A program made the position numbers and the translations under genes. Source: an uncultured Tateyamaria sp. (GTDB taxonomy: Bacteria; Pseudomonadota; Alphaproteobacteria; Rhodobacterales; Rhodobacteraceae). From it: a DNA stretch of 64,000 nt. This document shows positions 26,118 to 36,340 of the stretch, one piece after another. The notes below the pieces were generated by a model. That model was given only the letters and a program-made list of their open reading frames with translations. It was not told where the DNA came from and did not search any database. Numbering within the stretch: the first letter of the stretch is position 1; the number at the start of each line of letters is the position of its first letter. The stretch covers positions 19,541 through 83,540 of the forward strand of contig NZ_CANNGP010000017.1 in assembly GCF_947504105.1 (NCBI RefSeq). The letters run 5' to 3'.

Positions 26118-27050
26118 TCAGGTGAAGGTCCATTTGCTGCGCCTTGGCACGCGGACGGCGAGCATGGGTTTGATCAGGGGCGAGCGGAAGCGGGTGAGGT
26201 CGAGCGCTTCGTGCACGCCTGTGGTCCGTTCGCCGTTCAGTGTCGTTTCCACGGCCGAGCGGGAGTAGAACGGCGCGTCGAGCATGTTTTGCACTTGGCG
26301 GGCTTTGGCGCCTGCGTCTCCGCGCGTTTCGCGTTTGACCGCCCAGAGCGAGCGGCGGATGGGGGCTTTGGGCGGGAGTGGGATGCTGGTGGCTTTGCCC
26401 GTTTCGTCGAAATGGAAGCCTGCGGCGAGTTCTGAGCCGTCGAGCCGTGTGGCGTCGTAAAAGCAGGTGGCGCCGTCCCCGGTCGGGTAGCGACCCCAGG
26501 TCCAGTACGAAAAGTCTTCTTCCAGTGCGCGTGTGCCGAAATTGGCGTCGAAGTAGCCTTCGCCCGACCACTGCCAGCCGGGGCGGTCGATGTCGACTTC
26601 GATGCGGCTGCGTGGGGCGAAGGGGCGCCAGACGTGGCTGCTGTCGTCCGTGAGGGCGAGCTCGACATTGGTGAGCGCCGAGGGGATGACTCGGATTTGT
26701 CCCTTGATCCGCGAGATCAGCGGGGGAGATGAGATTTCGTCGATGTCGATCACGAGCGTGTCGTTTTCCCATCGCATCATTGAGGGGCCGACTTCGAACC
26801 TTGAGGCCGTTTGCCGGAGCGCGGAGGTGCCCCGGTCTGTCATCGTGAATCGGCCGCCTTTGCCATAGGTGGCGACGTTGATGCAGACGTGGTTTTGCGG
26901 GTTCTTGCGCCCGGACCAGCGGTACCAGGGTGAGAACACCGAGCCTATGAAGCCGATGACCGAGACGGCGCGGGTGCCGCAATCGCTTAAGCCGTCGACA
27001 TACCACCACGCATAGCCGTTTGGCCCAACCTCGACGTTGAAATTTGGTCG
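26118..27050 (-). CDS. crtC: Hydroxyneurosporene synthase (carotenoid 1,2-hydratase) CrtC, start unresolved
   Basis: Adds water across the 1,2 double bond of neurosporene. Conserved segments are GYAWWYVDGLSDCGTRAV, GFIGSVFSPWYRW, NVATYGKGGRFTMTDRG, SYWTWGRYPTGDG and, at the end, RFRSPLIKPMLAVRVPRR. Homology begins around base 27050, inside the crtD 3' end. However, no ATG, GTG, TTG or CTG is in frame between 27335 and 26843. The 27335 ATG would add about 95 residues that are only a crtD shadow. A start at 26843 would delete conserved sequence. The coordinate 27050 marks where homology starts, not a proven start. Confidence 0.85.
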   Translation of the reverse strand, partial: RPNFNVEVGPNGYAWWYVDGLSDCGTRAVSVIGFIGSVFSPWYRWSGRKNPQNHVCINVATYGKGGRFTMTDRGTSALRQTASRFEVGPSMMRWENDTLVIDIDEISSPPLISRIKGQIRVIPSALTNVELALTDDSSHVWRPFAPRSRIEVDIDRPGWQWSGEGYFDANFGTRALEEDFSYWTWGRYPTGDGATCFYDATRLDGSELAAGFHFDETGKATSIPLPPKAPIRRSLWAVKRETRGDAGAKARQVQNMLDAPFYSRSAVETTLNGERTTGVHEALDLTRFRSPLIKPMLAVRVPRRSKWTFT

Positions 27051-28525
27051 CTCAAGATCGCATCGACCGCGTGCCGAGCGGAGAGGGTGGCCATGGGCAC
27101 ACCCGCCCCCGGGTGTGTCCCGCCCCCCGCGAGGTAGAGGTTCGGGATCTGCGTTCGGGCCGTGGGGCGTTGCAGGGCGGCTGTCAGCCCGTGCGGCGTC
27201 TGACCGTAAAGTGCGCCGCGCGTGGCCGGGAACATCTGCCCGAACGCTTGGGGCGTCGTTATCGTTGTCGTATCCGGGGTCGGGCTGAAGCTGATCCCGT
27301 GCTGCACCATCTGGTGCGTGATCTGATGAAGCCATGGCGAGAGGTCCTCGGGCTGGGTGTCCGCTGTTGCGGGGGCGTTTGTAATGATCTCGAACCGTTC
27401 GAGCTGGGGCGCGTTGGTTCCCTGGCCGCGGTCGAGAGCGCAGATGTAGAAGCTGGGGTTTTGGGGCACGCGCCCGGCCATGAGGTCGCGGAATTCGGCC
27501 TGCGCGTCTTCGGCGAAGAAGACGTTGTGGTGGGCGAGGTCTGGTCCGTGCGGTGTGGCGGCGAAGCTGAGCACGCGGGCGGAGAAGCTGCGTTTGGCCC
27601 TGGCCGTTTGTGGGGCGATCTGCGCGGTGTCGGGTCCGAGTGCGCCCGTGGCTAGCGCCCTTGGGTCGCCCGCATGTACCAGCACGTCGCAGGGCAGGCG
27701 GGTTCCGTCCAGCAACTGGACGGCAATCGCCCGCCCGTTCCGGACTTCGATCCGGTCCACATGCGCGTTTGTCACGGTGTCGACGCCGTTGGTGTCCAGC
27801 ACATGGAGCAGTGCCTGCGTCAGCCTATGCATCCCGCCCTTGACCACCCAGACCCCGTTGGCCTCGGCCTGCCAGATCAGCGACAGGATGGCAGGGGCAT
27901 GGGTGGGGCTGCCGCCGACATAGGTGGCGTAGCGGCCAAAGAGTTGCCGCAGCCTTGGGTCGCGGAAGCTGCGTTTGAGCAGAGTTTTGAGTGTCGACAG
28001 TGGGGCCATGGCCGGGATGAGGTAGGGCTGTTTCAGCACGTGTTTGGTGAGGGCGCCGAGTTTGGGCTCGGGGGCCTGCATCATGGGCGCGTCGAAGGCC
28101 GTGAAGAGCTGGCGCGTGCGTTTGGTGAATTTGAGGAAGTCTGCAACTGCATCGTTGCCGCCAAAGCTGCGGAGCGCGCCGATGTTGCGCTCTTCGTCCG
28201 CATAGAGACTGAGTGTGCTGCCGTCCGGCCAGAAGTGGCGGGCCAGTTCGTTCTGTTTGATCAGCTTCACATGGTCTTCGAGCGTTGTGCCCAGTTGCGC
28301 AAAGAGGTCGTCGAAGACGTGCCGCATCGTCAGCACGGTGGGGCCTGCGTCGATGGGGCCTGCCTTGGAAGGGACCGCGCGGATTTTGCCACCGACGGCC
28401 GCGTGCCGTTCCAGCAGTGTCACCGCAAAGCCCGCCGCCCGCAGCCGGGCCGCGCAGGCAAGGCCGGCGATGCCCGCGCCGATGATCACGGCGCGTTGCG
28501 GGGCGGGGGCTATGACATGGGTCAT
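26987..28525 (-). CDS. crtD: Hydroxyneurosporene 3,4-desaturase CrtD
   Basis: FAD-dependent carotenoid desaturase of 512 residues, paralogous to CrtI, acting after CrtC and before or after CrtF. N-terminal fold AVIIGAGIAGLACAARLRAAG with GGKIRAVP. The C-terminal block is NLYLAGGGTHPGAGVPMATLS. It overlaps the crtC homology region by at least 60 bases. Upstream, tandem PpsR-type operators lie between it and the divergent crtE. Confidence 0.94.
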   Translation of the reverse strand: MTHVIAPAPQRAVIIGAGIAGLACAARLRAAGFAVTLLERHAAVGGKIRAVPSKAGPIDAGPTVLTMRHVFDDLFAQLGTTLEDHVKLIKQNELARHFWPDGSTLSLYADEERNIGALRSFGGNDAVADFLKFTKRTRQLFTAFDAPMMQAPEPKLGALTKHVLKQPYLIPAMAPLSTLKTLLKRSFRDPRLRQLFGRYATYVGGSPTHAPAILSLIWQAEANGVWVVKGGMHRLTQALLHVLDTNGVDTVTNAHVDRIEVRNGRAIAVQLLDGTRLPCDVLVHAGDPRALATGALGPDTAQIAPQTARAKRSFSARVLSFAATPHGPDLAHHNVFFAEDAQAEFRDLMAGRVPQNPSFYICALDRGQGTNAPQLERFEIITNAPATADTQPEDLSPWLHQITHQMVQHGISFSPTPDTTTITTPQAFGQMFPATRGALYGQTPHGLTAALQRPTARTQIPNLYLAGGGTHPGAGVPMATLSARHAVDAILSDQISTSRLGQTAMRGGMSTA

Positions 28526-28556
28526 CGGGTGGAATGTTGACTCGTGACAGGCAATG

Positions 28557-28574
28557 TGTCCAGTATGATTTACA
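28557..28574. promoter_or_regulatory. PpsR/CrtJ-type operator 1 between crtD and crtE
   Basis: TGTCCAGTATGATTTACA matches TGT-N12-ACA. It is one of a pair 24 bp apart, as expected for cooperative repressor binding between divergent promoters. Confidence 0.7.
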
Positions 28575-28580
28575 CTTTAG

Positions 28581-28598
28581 TGTACGCTTAAAGTGACA
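28581..28598. promoter_or_regulatory. PpsR/CrtJ-type operator 2 between crtD and crtE
   Basis: TGTACGCTTAAAGTGACA matches TGT-N12-ACA, 26 bp upstream of the crtE ATG. Confidence 0.7.
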
Positions 28599-28623
28599 TT
28601 TATACCGAAAGGGAGCGACGCGC

Positions 28624-29505
28624 ATGGGCCTGAGCACGCGGATCGAGACGGCGATTGCCGAGGCTGTGGGTGTAGGGCAGGGGGCTGGACGGGCGACCCC
28701 GCCGAAGCTTGCGAGCGCTTTGTATTACGCGACGGCCCCCGGTGGTGCCCGCATCCGCCCGACCATTCTCATGTCTGTTGCGATGGCCTGCGGTGATGAT
28801 CGTCCGGCAGTCTCTAACGCGGCGGCATCGGCGCTGGAGATGGTCCATTGCGCGTCCCTCGTCCATGATGATCTGCCGTGTTTTGACGATGCGGATATGC
28901 GCCGCGGCAAGGCGTCGGTGCATCGTGCCTATTCCGAGCCGCTGGCCGTGCTGGCGGGCGACAGCCTGATCGTGCTGGCCTTTGAAACCTTGGCCCGCCA
29001 GTCGGGGCATGCGCCCGAGCGGGTGGCGCAGTTGATCATGACCCTGGCCCAACGCACCGGCATGCCCGGTGGCATTTGCGCAGGGCAGGGATGGGAGAGC
29101 GAGGATCAGGTGGATCTGAAGGCCTACCATCAGGCCAAGACCGGGGCGCTGTTCATTGCGGCCACGCAGATGGGCGCCATCGCGGCAGGGCAGGATGCCG
29201 AGCCGTGGTTTGAGCTGGGCGACCGGATTGGCGAGGCTTTCCAGGTGGCCGATGACTTGCGCGATGCGCTGTATGACGAGGCAACCCTTGGCAAGCCTGC
29301 GGGTCAAGACGATCTGCATGGGCGCCCGAATGCGGTGGCCTCATTTGGCGTGCAGGGGGCGATCAGCCGCCTCAAGGATATTCTGGGTGGGGCGATTGCC
29401 TCGATCCCGAGTTGCCCGGGCGAGGCGCAGCTCGCCGAGATGGTGCGGATGTATGCGGAGCGGCTGACGCCTGTTGTGTCTCCATCCCGCGTGCCGGGCG
29501 AATGA
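28624..29505 (+). CDS. crtE: Geranylgeranyl diphosphate synthase CrtE
   Basis: All-trans prenyl diphosphate synthase of 293 residues that supplies GGPP for carotenoids and, via reduction, the bacteriochlorophyll tail. The first Asp-rich motif is [15 protein letters not shown]; the second is QVADDLRD, shorter than the classical [14 protein letters not shown] is also typical. Start at 28624 after AAGGGAGCG. Its stop overlaps the crtF ATG. Confidence 0.95.
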   Translation: MGLSTRIETAIAEAVGVGQGAGRATPPKLASALYYATAPGGARIRPTILMSVAMACGDDRPAVSNAAASALEMVHCASLVHDDLPCFDDADMRRGKASVHRAYSEPLAVLAGDSLIVLAFETLARQSGHAPERVAQLIMTLAQRTGMPGGICAGQGWESEDQVDLKAYHQAKTGALFIAATQMGAIAAGQDAEPWFELGDRIGEAFQVADDLRDALYDEATLGKPAGQDDLHGRPNAVASFGVQGAISRLKDILGGAIASIPSCPGEAQLAEMVRMYAERLTPVVSPSRVPGE

Positions 29506-30629
29506 CAAGTGAGGCGCATGACCTGCCCGGTTGGCCCAAGTATAGGGTCAGCGGCTGGTTGAACCGGCTGGTCGCGCGGCCCGGATTTCAAAGTTGGGCC
29601 AGCAAGTTTCCACTGACCCGATCGCGGGCGCGGGCCGATGGGGCCGCGCTGTTCGATGTGGTGCAGGGGTTTGTGCAAAGCCAGGTTTTGATGGCTTTGG
29701 TGGAGCTGGACCTGTTCCGGCGGTTGCGAGCGGGGCCACAGACAGCCGAGACATTGGGGCGCGCCTGTGATGTGCCTGAGGATCGGATGCGGGTCCTGTT
29801 GCAAGCGGCGGCCGCGCTGGGGCTGCTCAAACGCAAGAGGGATCGTTTTGCGCTGGCGCGCAAGGGGGCGGCCCTGATGGGCGTGCCGGGGCTGGAGGCG
29901 ATGATCCGGCATCACAAGGCATTCTATGATGATCTGCGCGATCCGGTGGCGTTGCTGCGCAAGCCGGACGAAACGAAGCTGAGCCAGTTCTGGCCTTATG
30001 TCTTTGGTGGCGATGTGGATGCGGGTGATGCAGCGGTCTATTCCGACCTGATGGCGCAGTCTCAGCGCTTGGTGGCTGAGGACACGTTGCGGACCGTATC
30101 GCTGAAAGATGTGCAGCACCTTCTGGATATCGGCGGCGGCACGGGGGCGTTTCTGGAAGCGGCGGGTCAGGCCAACCGGACGATGCAGATGACGCTGTTC
30201 GATCTAGCGCCCGTGGTGCCGGATGCACAGGCGCGGTTTGATGCGGCGGGGATGGCCGACCGGGTGACCATCGCGCCCGGGTCGTTCCGCGAGGATGCCT
30301 TGCCCGAGGGCGCGGATGCGATTTCACTGGTCCGCGTTCTTTATGATCATTCCGATGACACAGTGCGCGCCTTGCTGGCATCGGTGCATGATGCCTTGCC
30401 TCCTGGCGGGCGGTTGATCGTGTCCGAGCCGATGGGCGGCGGTGCCCGGCCCGAGCGGGCAGGGGACGTGTATTTCGCATTTTACACGATGGCGATGCAG
30501 ACGGGACGCGCCCGATCTGCGGAGGAGATCAGTGCGCTTTTGATCGAGGCGGGCTTTGACCAGGTGCGCTGTCCGACGCCTGCACGCACCTATGTCACGC
30601 GCGTTGTGACAGCGGTGCGTCCGATCTGA
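29502..30629 (+). CDS. crtF: Hydroxyneurosporene O-methyltransferase CrtF
   Basis: SAM-dependent methyltransferase of 375 residues that O-methylates the CrtC hydroxyl group. It has an N-terminal dimerisation/winged-helix part ([21 protein letters not shown]) and a SAM motif [16 protein letters not shown]. The post-motif [19 protein letters not shown] is typical of the plant-type O-methyltransferase family. The start at 29502 overlaps the crtE stop. Confidence 0.94.
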   Translation: MTSEAHDLPGWPKYRVSGWLNRLVARPGFQSWASKFPLTRSRARADGAALFDVVQGFVQSQVLMALVELDLFRRLRAGPQTAETLGRACDVPEDRMRVLLQAAAALGLLKRKRDRFALARKGAALMGVPGLEAMIRHHKAFYDDLRDPVALLRKPDETKLSQFWPYVFGGDVDAGDAAVYSDLMAQSQRLVAEDTLRTVSLKDVQHLLDIGGGTGAFLEAAGQANRTMQMTLFDLAPVVPDAQARFDAAGMADRVTIAPGSFREDALPEGADAISLVRVLYDHSDDTVRALLASVHDALPPGGRLIVSEPMGGGARPERAGDVYFAFYTMAMQTGRARSAEEISALLIEAGFDQVRCPTPARTYVTRVVTAVRPI

Positions 30630-30641
30630 TTTACAGGAAAG

Positions 30642-30659
30642 TGTCCAATCTAATTGACA
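30642..30659. promoter_or_regulatory. PpsR/CrtJ-type operator 1 upstream of bchC
   Basis: TGTCCAATCTAATTGACA matches TGT-N12-ACA in the crtF-bchC gap, the classical place for bchC regulation. Confidence 0.75.
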
Positions 30660-30667
30660 CAATGATA

Positions 30668-30685
30668 TGTCCAACTAGAATGACA
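30668..30685. promoter_or_regulatory. PpsR/CrtJ-type operator 2 upstream of bchC
   Basis: TGTCCAACTAGAATGACA, 26 bp from the first site and very similar to it. The pair fits cooperative repression of bchCXYZ-puf in air and light. Confidence 0.75.
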
Positions 30686-30749
30686 CATAACGACAAAGCG
30701 TCGCCCTGAGTCTCTTTCAAAGGAAACCGGGCAATTGCGGCGCCCGAAC

Positions 30750-31697
30750 ATGGAGATGACCTTGGACACTTCTGCCGTCCTACTGAAAGGTCCCAAAGAC
30801 CTTGATGTCGACACGCTGGCGCTGACGGCGCCGGGGGCAGGTGATCTGGTTGTCGAAGTCACACATTCCGGAATTTCCACGGGAACAGAGAAACTGTTCT
30901 GGTCGGGCGACATGCCCCCGTTTCCGGGCATGGGCTATCCACTGGTGCCGGGCTACGAGGCTACTGGTGAAGTGGTAGAGGCCGGTGTGCTGACCGGGTT
31001 CAAGCCCGGCGACCGTGTGTTCGTGCCGGGGTCGAATTGCTTTGAAGGTGCCTTTGGCCTGTTTGGTGGGGCGGCGAAAACGCTGGTCACCGACAGCGAG
31101 CGTGTGACCCGTATTGATCCCAAGTTGGGGGCGGAGGGCGCATTGCTGGCCTTGGCCGCTACAGCCCGTCACGCAATGGCAGGTATGAACAAGGCCGTGC
31201 CGGACCTGATCGTGGGCCACGGTGTGCTTGGCCGGTTGCTGGCCCGGTTGACCATCGCCTCGGGCGCGCCTGCGCCGAAGGTGTGGGAGATTGACCCTGC
31301 CCGTCGTAAGGGCGCGCAGGGGTACGAGGTGCTGCATCCTGACGATGACAAGCGCCGTGACTACCGGTCGATCTATGACGCGTCGGGGCAGGAGAGCCTG
31401 TTGAACGATCTGGTCGGTCGCATCGCCAAGGGTGGTGAGATTGTCTTGGCCGGGTTCTATTCCGCGCCTTTGTCTTTCGCCTTTCCGCCCGCTTTCATGA
31501 AAGAGGCGCGGTTCCGTGTGGCGGCCGAGTGGACCCGCGAGGATCTGGCCGCAACCCGCGCGCTGGTCGAGTGCGGAGCGCTGCGGCTGGACGGATTGAT
31601 CACACACACCCGGCTCGCTGCTGATGCGCACGCGGCCTATGAGCAGGCATTCACGGATGGGGCCTGCCTGAAGATGATTTTGGATTGGGAGCACTGA
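30750..31697 (+). CDS. bchC: 3-hydroxyethyl bacteriochlorophyllide a dehydrogenase BchC
   Basis: Medium-chain (Zn-type) dehydrogenase of about 315 residues that oxidises the C3 hydroxyethyl group to acetyl, after the BchXYZ and BchF steps. Recognised by [19 protein letters not shown] near residue 40 and [14 protein letters not shown]. The start is ambiguous: the ATG at 30750 is listed, but the TTG at 30735 has the better-spaced AGGA box (30721-30724). First gene of the bchCXYZ-pufQBALMC-dxs transcript. Confidence 0.93.
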   Translation: MEMTLDTSAVLLKGPKDLDVDTLALTAPGAGDLVVEVTHSGISTGTEKLFWSGDMPPFPGMGYPLVPGYEATGEVVEAGVLTGFKPGDRVFVPGSNCFEGAFGLFGGAAKTLVTDSERVTRIDPKLGAEGALLALAATARHAMAGMNKAVPDLIVGHGVLGRLLARLTIASGAPAPKVWEIDPARRKGAQGYEVLHPDDDKRRDYRSIYDASGQESLLNDLVGRIAKGGEIVLAGFYSAPLSFAFPPAFMKEARFRVAAEWTREDLAATRALVECGALRLDGLITHTRLAADAHAAYEQAFTDGACLKMILDWEH

Positions 31698-31700
31698 AGC

Positions 31701-32702
31701 ATGAAAGACGAGGTTCCTAATCTTAAGGATTTCGATCAGCGCCTGCGCGATGAGGCCAATGAAGATTTGGCCGACGTGCTGCCCGCTGAGGCGACGAAGG
31801 ACACGCAGATCATCGCGATCTATGGCAAGGGGGGGATTGGCAAATCCTTCACCCTCGCCAACCTGAGCCACATGATGGCGGAGCAGGGCAAGCGTGTGCT
31901 GCTGATCGGGTGTGACCCGAAGTCTGACACCACCAGCCTGTTGTTTGGTGGCAAGGCCTGCCCGACCATCATCGAGACTTCGACCAAGAAGAAGCTGGCG
32001 GGTGAAGAGGTTGCCATTGGCGACGTCTGCTTCAAGCGCGGCGGTGTGTTTGCCATGGAGCTTGGTGGCCCGGAAGTGGGTCGTGGCTGCGGTGGGCGCG
32101 GCATCATCCACGGCTTTGAGCTGCTGGAGAAGCTGGGCTTTCACGATTGGGATTTTGACTACGTCCTGCTGGATTTCCTTGGTGACGTGGTCTGTGGCGG
32201 CTTTGGTCTGCCCATTGCGCGGGACATGGCGCAGAAAGTGATCCTGGTCGCGTCGAATGATCTGCAGTCGCTTTATGTGGCCAACAACGTCTGTTCGGCG
32301 GTGGAGTATTTCCGTAAGCTGGGCGGCAATGTCGGTGTGGCCGGGTTGGTCGTCAACAAGGATGACGGGTCGGGCGAGGCGCAGGCCTTTGCCGAGGCCG
32401 TGGATATTCCGGTGCTTGCCTCGATCCCGCAGGATGATGACCTGCGCAAGAAATCCGCGAATTATCAGATTGTCGGCACGGACACGTCACAATGGGGTGC
32501 CCTGTTTGCTGCCCTGGGAGAGAACGTGGCCGTCGCACCGCCGGTGCGTCCCGCACCCTTGTCGCAGGATGGGCTGCTTGATCTTTTTGACGGGTCCGAG
32601 ACGGGGGCGGGCATTGAATTGATCCCGGCCACTGACATGGACATGCGCGGCAAGAATGCAGCGCCGAAAGAGTCCCTTGAAGTGGTGTATGACGACGCAT
32701 GA
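31701..32702 (+). CDS. bchX: Chlorophyllide a reductase iron protein BchX
   Basis: NifH-like subunit of 333 residues that delivers electrons to BchYZ for C7-C8 reduction. P-loop [10 protein letters not shown] at about 41-50. [4Fe-4S] Cys are in GRGCGGRG and DVVCGGFG. The longer N-terminus and C-terminal extension separate it from BchL (504-1403). The stop overlaps the bchY ATG. Confidence 0.97.
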   Translation: MKDEVPNLKDFDQRLRDEANEDLADVLPAEATKDTQIIAIYGKGGIGKSFTLANLSHMMAEQGKRVLLIGCDPKSDTTSLLFGGKACPTIIETSTKKKLAGEEVAIGDVCFKRGGVFAMELGGPEVGRGCGGRGIIHGFELLEKLGFHDWDFDYVLLDFLGDVVCGGFGLPIARDMAQKVILVASNDLQSLYVANNVCSAVEYFRKLGGNVGVAGLVVNKDDGSGEAQAFAEAVDIPVLASIPQDDDLRKKSANYQIVGTDTSQWGALFAALGENVAVAPPVRPAPLSQDGLLDLFDGSETGAGIELIPATDMDMRGKNAAPKESLEVVYDDA

Positions 32703-34267
32703 GCACCAAGGTCACATATGACGCCGCCGATACGGTGGAGGTGACCAAGGGCCACCCGCGCGAGGCAGAGATGCCTGCGGTGGAGGCCCCTGTTGACGGT
32801 CTGGGCTGTCATTCAGGCTCCGAGATGGAAAAGGCTGCGCGGATGGCGGGCAACTCCGAGATGTTGGACAAGTTTGCTGCCGACTATCCGCAAGGTCCCC
32901 ATGACAAGCCGCAGAGCATGTGCCCGGCCTTCGGGTCGTTGCGTGTGGGCTTGCGGATGCGCCGGGTAGCGACTGTTTTGTCCGGCTCTGCCTGCTGTGT
33001 GTATGGCCTGACCTTTGTGTCCCATTTCTACGGGGCGCGGCGGTCTGTTGGCTATGTGCCTTTCAATTCTGAGACTTTGGTGACCGGAAAGCTGTTCGAG
33101 GACATTCGCGAGTCTGTTCATGATCTGGCGGACCCAGACAAATATGACGCCATTGTCGTGACGAACCTGTGTGTGCCGACGGCCTCTGGCGTGCCGCTGC
33201 GGCTGTTGCCGGATGAGATCAATGGGGTTCGGATCGTCGGAATCGACGTGCCCGGGTTTGGTATTCCCACCCATGCCGAGGCCAAGGATGTTCTGGCCGG
33301 GGCCATGCTGAACTATGCCCGCGCCGAAGTGGAGGCAGGGCCGGTGGCTGCGCCCGTGGGTGGGAAATCTGATCGCCCGACCGTAGCGTTGCTGGGAGAG
33401 ATGTTCCCGGCGGACCCGATGATGATCGGGCAAATGCTGGCGCCTTTGGGGCTGGCTGCAGGGCCGGTGGTGCCGTGTCGTGAGTGGCGGGAGCTTTATG
33501 CAGCTCTGGATGCGTCCGTCGTGGCGGCGGTGCATCCGTTTTACACCAGCGCCGTGCGTGAGTTCGAGGCTGCTGGTCGGCCTATTGTTGGCTCGGCCCC
33601 TGTGGGCCGGGATGGGACGGCGGCGTGGCTCAAGGCCATTGGCGATGCGCATGGCTGTTCGGCTGAGCAGATTGCCGAGGCACAGAATGCCGTTCTGCCT
33701 GCGATTTCCGGCGCGTTGGCCGCGACCCCGATCAAGGGGACCATCACCCTTTCGGGCTATGAAGGGTCCGAATTGCTGGTCGCCCGCCTGTTGATCGAGA
33801 GCGGGGCGGAGGTGCCTTATGTGGGTACGGCCTGTCCGCGGACGCGGTGGAACGCGGACGATCAGGCGTGGCTTGAGACCAAGGGCGTGAAGGTGACATT
33901 CCGCGCGTCGCTGGAAGATGATTGTGCGGCGATGGAAGCGGTACAGCCCGATCTCGCCATTGGCACGACGCCGGTTGTGCAGAAGGCGAAGGAGCTGGGT
34001 ATTCCGGGTCTCTATTTCACCAACCTGATTTCAGCGCGACCGCTGATGGGTGTGGCCGGGGCAGGATCGCTGGCCGAGGTCATCAATGCTGCCATCGCCA
34101 ACAAAGGGCGCATGGATCACATGAAAGCCTTCTTCGAAGGTGTGGGTGAAGGTGACACGGCTGGTGTCTGGGAAGGTGCGCCGAATACGCGGCCCGATTT
34201 CCGGGCGCAGAACCTGAAGAAGCTGGAACGTCAGCAGAAGGCCGCGAAGGCGGCGGAGATGATTTAG
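32699..34267 (+). CDS. bchY: Chlorophyllide a reductase subunit Y
   Basis: NifD/BchN-like catalytic subunit of 522 residues. Cys-containing cluster-binding segments are visible: [26 protein letters not shown] and [15 protein letters not shown]. The N-terminus carries [14 protein letters not shown]. It works with BchZ and takes electrons from BchX. It is separated from bchZ by a hairpin-containing spacer of 133 bp. Confidence 0.96.
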   Translation: MSTKVTYDAADTVEVTKGHPREAEMPAVEAPVDGLGCHSGSEMEKAARMAGNSEMLDKFAADYPQGPHDKPQSMCPAFGSLRVGLRMRRVATVLSGSACCVYGLTFVSHFYGARRSVGYVPFNSETLVTGKLFEDIRESVHDLADPDKYDAIVVTNLCVPTASGVPLRLLPDEINGVRIVGIDVPGFGIPTHAEAKDVLAGAMLNYARAEVEAGPVAAPVGGKSDRPTVALLGEMFPADPMMIGQMLAPLGLAAGPVVPCREWRELYAALDASVVAAVHPFYTSAVREFEAAGRPIVGSAPVGRDGTAAWLKAIGDAHGCSAEQIAEAQNAVLPAISGALAATPIKGTITLSGYEGSELLVARLLIESGAEVPYVGTACPRTRWNADDQAWLETKGVKVTFRASLEDDCAAMEAVQPDLAIGTTPVVQKAKELGIPGLYFTNLISARPLMGVAGAGSLAEVINAAIANKGRMDHMKAFFEGVGEGDTAGVWEGAPNTRPDFRAQNLKKLERQQKAAKAAEMI

Positions 34268-34294
34268 TGCGCGGCGCGTGGAACATATCCCGCG

Positions 34295-34355
34295 CCCGGT
34301 CGATAGGCCGGGCATGCCCGCACCGCCCCCCCGGGGCGGGCATACTGCCCACCCC
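34295..34355. repeat. Hairpins in the bchY-bchZ spacer
   Basis: Two stem-loops: GCCCGG-N8-CCGGGC at about 34296-34315 and ATGCCCGC-N14-GCGGGCAT at about 34314-34343. They may act as RNA processing or stabilising elements, or be intergenic palindromic repeats. Neither has a T-run. Confidence 0.55.
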
Positions 34356-34400
34356 GCGGCGCTGCCATGCCCTTGCGCTTCATGTCCGGGAGGGTTGGAC

Positions 34401-35924
34401 ATGCTGATCATGGATCACGATCGGGCCGGGGGATATTGGGGCGCGGTTTACGCCTTTTGCGCTGTGAAGGGTCTGCAATGTGTGATCGACGGCCCTGTCG
34501 GCTGTGAGAACCTGCCGGTGACCTCTGTCCTGCACTACACCGATGCCTTGCCGCCCCATGAGTTGCCCATCGTGACCACGGGTCTGGGCGAGGAAGAGTT
34601 GGGCCGTGACGGGACCGAAGGCGCGATGAAGCGGGCTTGGGGCACGTTGGACCCGGCGCTGCCTGCAGTGGTCGTGACCGGTTCCATTGCCGAGATGATC
34701 GGCGGGGGCGTGACCCCCCAAGGCACGAATATTCAGAGATTCCTGCCGCGCACCATTGATGAGGATCAGTGGGAAGCGGCGGATCGGGCGATGACCTGGA
34801 TCTTTACCGAGTTCGGTATGACCAAGGGTCGGATGCCGCCCGAGAAGAAACGCGAGGAAGGTGCGCGTCCTCGCGTTAATATCCTTGGTCCGATGTATGG
34901 CACGTTCAACATGCCATCCGATCTGGCCGAGATCCGCAGGCTGGTCGAAGGGATCGGCTGCGAGGTCAACATGGTGATGCCCTTGGGCGCCCATGTGGCC
35001 GACATGCGAAATCTGGTGAATGCGGATGTGAACATCTGCATGTACCGCGAGTTCGGGCGCGGGTTGAGCGAGCTTCTTGCCAAGCCGTATCTACAAGCCC
35101 CGATAGGGGTCGAGAGTACCACCAAGTTCCTGCGCGCACTGGGGAATTTGGTGGACCTCGACCCCGAACCTTTTATCGAGTGCGAAAAGCATTCGACGCT
35201 CAAGCCTGTGTGGGACCTTTGGCGGTCTGTCACGCAGGATTTCTTTGCCACCGCATCCTTTGCGGTCGTGGCGAACGAGACCTATGCCCGAGGCCTGCGT
35301 CTGTTCCTAGAGGACGACATGGGTCTGCCGTGCGCTTTCGCGACGGCGCGCGTTGCGGGCAAGAAGACCAACAACGAGGAAGTGCGCGCCTGGATGGGCC
35401 AGAAGCGCCCCCTTGTCGTTTTCGGGTCCATCAATGAAAAGATGTATCTGGCGGAGCTGAAGGGTGGGCATGGGCCAAGCCCTGCGTTCATTCCTGCGTC
35501 TTTTCCCGGCGCTGCCATTCGCCGGGCCACGGGTACCCCATTTATGGGATATGCGGGCGCAACCTACGTCATTCAAGAAGTCTGCAATGGCCTCTTTGAC
35601 GCACTCTTTCACATTCTGCCTTTGGCCACCGATATGGATGCGGCCGAGGCGACCCCGACGACACTGCGCCGCGATTTCCCATGGGATGAAGACGCGCAGG
35701 CCATGCTGGACCGGATCGTGGCCCAGCATCCCATCCTGACCCGGATTTCCGCGGCAAAGACTTTGCGCGATGCGGCTGAGCAAGCAGCCCTCGCGCAAGG
35801 TGCGGACCGGGTTGTGATTGAAACTGTGCGCGCTCTCGATCCCGCTTTGGCGGGGTCGTCCGATATGAAGGATCCGGCCTTGGCCGGGTCGTCAGACAAC
35901 GTTTCCGAGGGAGGAACAGCATGA
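34401..35924 (+). CDS. bchZ: Chlorophyllide a reductase subunit Z
   Basis: NifK/BchB-like subunit of 507 residues. Conserved cluster region [21 protein letters not shown] follows [21 protein letters not shown]. The start at 34401 follows GGGAGG; an open frame upstream reads through the hairpins. The C-terminus is odd: two 11-residue units, [11 protein letters not shown] and [11 protein letters not shown], come from a 33-bp duplication whose DNA forms two stem-loops. The stop overlaps pufQ. Confidence 0.96.
   Translation: MLIMDHDRAGGYWGAVYAFCAVKGLQCVIDGPVGCENLPVTSVLHYTDALPPHELPIVTTGLGEEELGRDGTEGAMKRAWGTLDPALPAVVVTGSIAEMIGGGVTPQGTNIQRFLPRTIDEDQWEAADRAMTWIFTEFGMTKGRMPPEKKREEGARPRVNILGPMYGTFNMPSDLAEIRRLVEGIGCEVNMVMPLGAHVADMRNLVNADVNICMYREFGRGLSELLAKPYLQAPIGVESTTKFLRALGNLVDLDPEPFIECEKHSTLKPVWDLWRSVTQDFFATASFAVVANETYARGLRLFLEDDMGLPCAFATARVAGKKTNNEEVRAWMGQKRPLVVFGSINEKMYLAELKGGHGPSPAFIPASFPGAAIRRATGTPFMGYAGATYVIQEVCNGLFDALFHILPLATDMDAAEATPTTLRRDFPWDEDAQAMLDRIVAQHPILTRISAAKTLRDAAEQAALAQGADRVVIETVRALDPALAGSSDMKDPALAGSSDNVSEGGTA
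35838..35903. repeat. 33-bp tandem palindromic duplication in the bchZ 3' end
   Basis: Units at 35838-35870 and 35871-35903 share GATCC-GC--TTGGC-GGGTCGTC. Each contains an imperfect palindrome (GATCCCGC/GCGGGGTC and GATCCGGCC/GGCCGGGTC). In frame it adds a repeated DPALAGSSD to BchZ. Confidence 0.75.
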
Positions 35925-36151
35925 CTGACATGACATCGAACATGGCGACCGAGGCACCCGCCAGAAAGCGCAACGGCGAGAAGACCGAGTTCATGGTCTA
36001 TTTCGCGATCATCTTTGTGGCGACCTTGCCGCTGGCCTACCTGACCTGGGCGCTGGCCGCGATCAAGTCGCGCAGCTTTACTGACAAGGGCCCGATGGCC
36101 CGGGCCTGGACCCAGGCGCGGATCATCACGCCGATGATCTTCAACGCGTGA
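35921..36151 (+). CDS. pufQ: PufQ, bacteriochlorophyll trafficking/assembly protein
   Basis: A 76-residue protein with one hydrophobic helix ([22 protein letters not shown]) and a C-terminal [17 protein letters not shown], typical of PufQ, which affects bacteriochlorophyll delivery to the core complex. It overlaps the bchZ stop (ATGA) and precedes pufB, the usual location. Confidence 0.93.
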   Translation: MTDMTSNMATEAPARKRNGEKTEFMVYFAIIFVATLPLAYLTWALAAIKSRSFTDKGPMARAWTQARIITPMIFNA

Positions 36152-36206
36152 GATCAGTCCCGACATATTTTCTAACGGGCCCGCTTTCGCGCGAGCTTAT
36201 GAGTTC

Positions 36207-36232
36207 TCTCGGCCTGTGTGCGCCTGCCGAGA
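36207..36232 (+). repeat. Hairpin between pufQ and pufB
   Basis: TCTCGGC-N12-GCCGAGA stem-loop in the 189-bp pufQ-pufB gap. A likely 5' stabiliser or processing site for puf mRNA, as known in Rhodobacter; inferred by position. Confidence 0.5.
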
Positions 36233-36340
36233 CACGAGACTGGACGCCTGCCTGCAGGTGGACAGAGCCCGGAGGGGGTGACCCCAAAGGACCCGGCCGC
36301 GGGGTGCGCGGCGTCAGCATTGATTTCCGGAGGAATGACT

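Noticed and set aside
30780..32144. 454-residue minus-strand frame opposite bchC/bchX
   Set aside because: Low-complexity shadow of two well-recognised genes.
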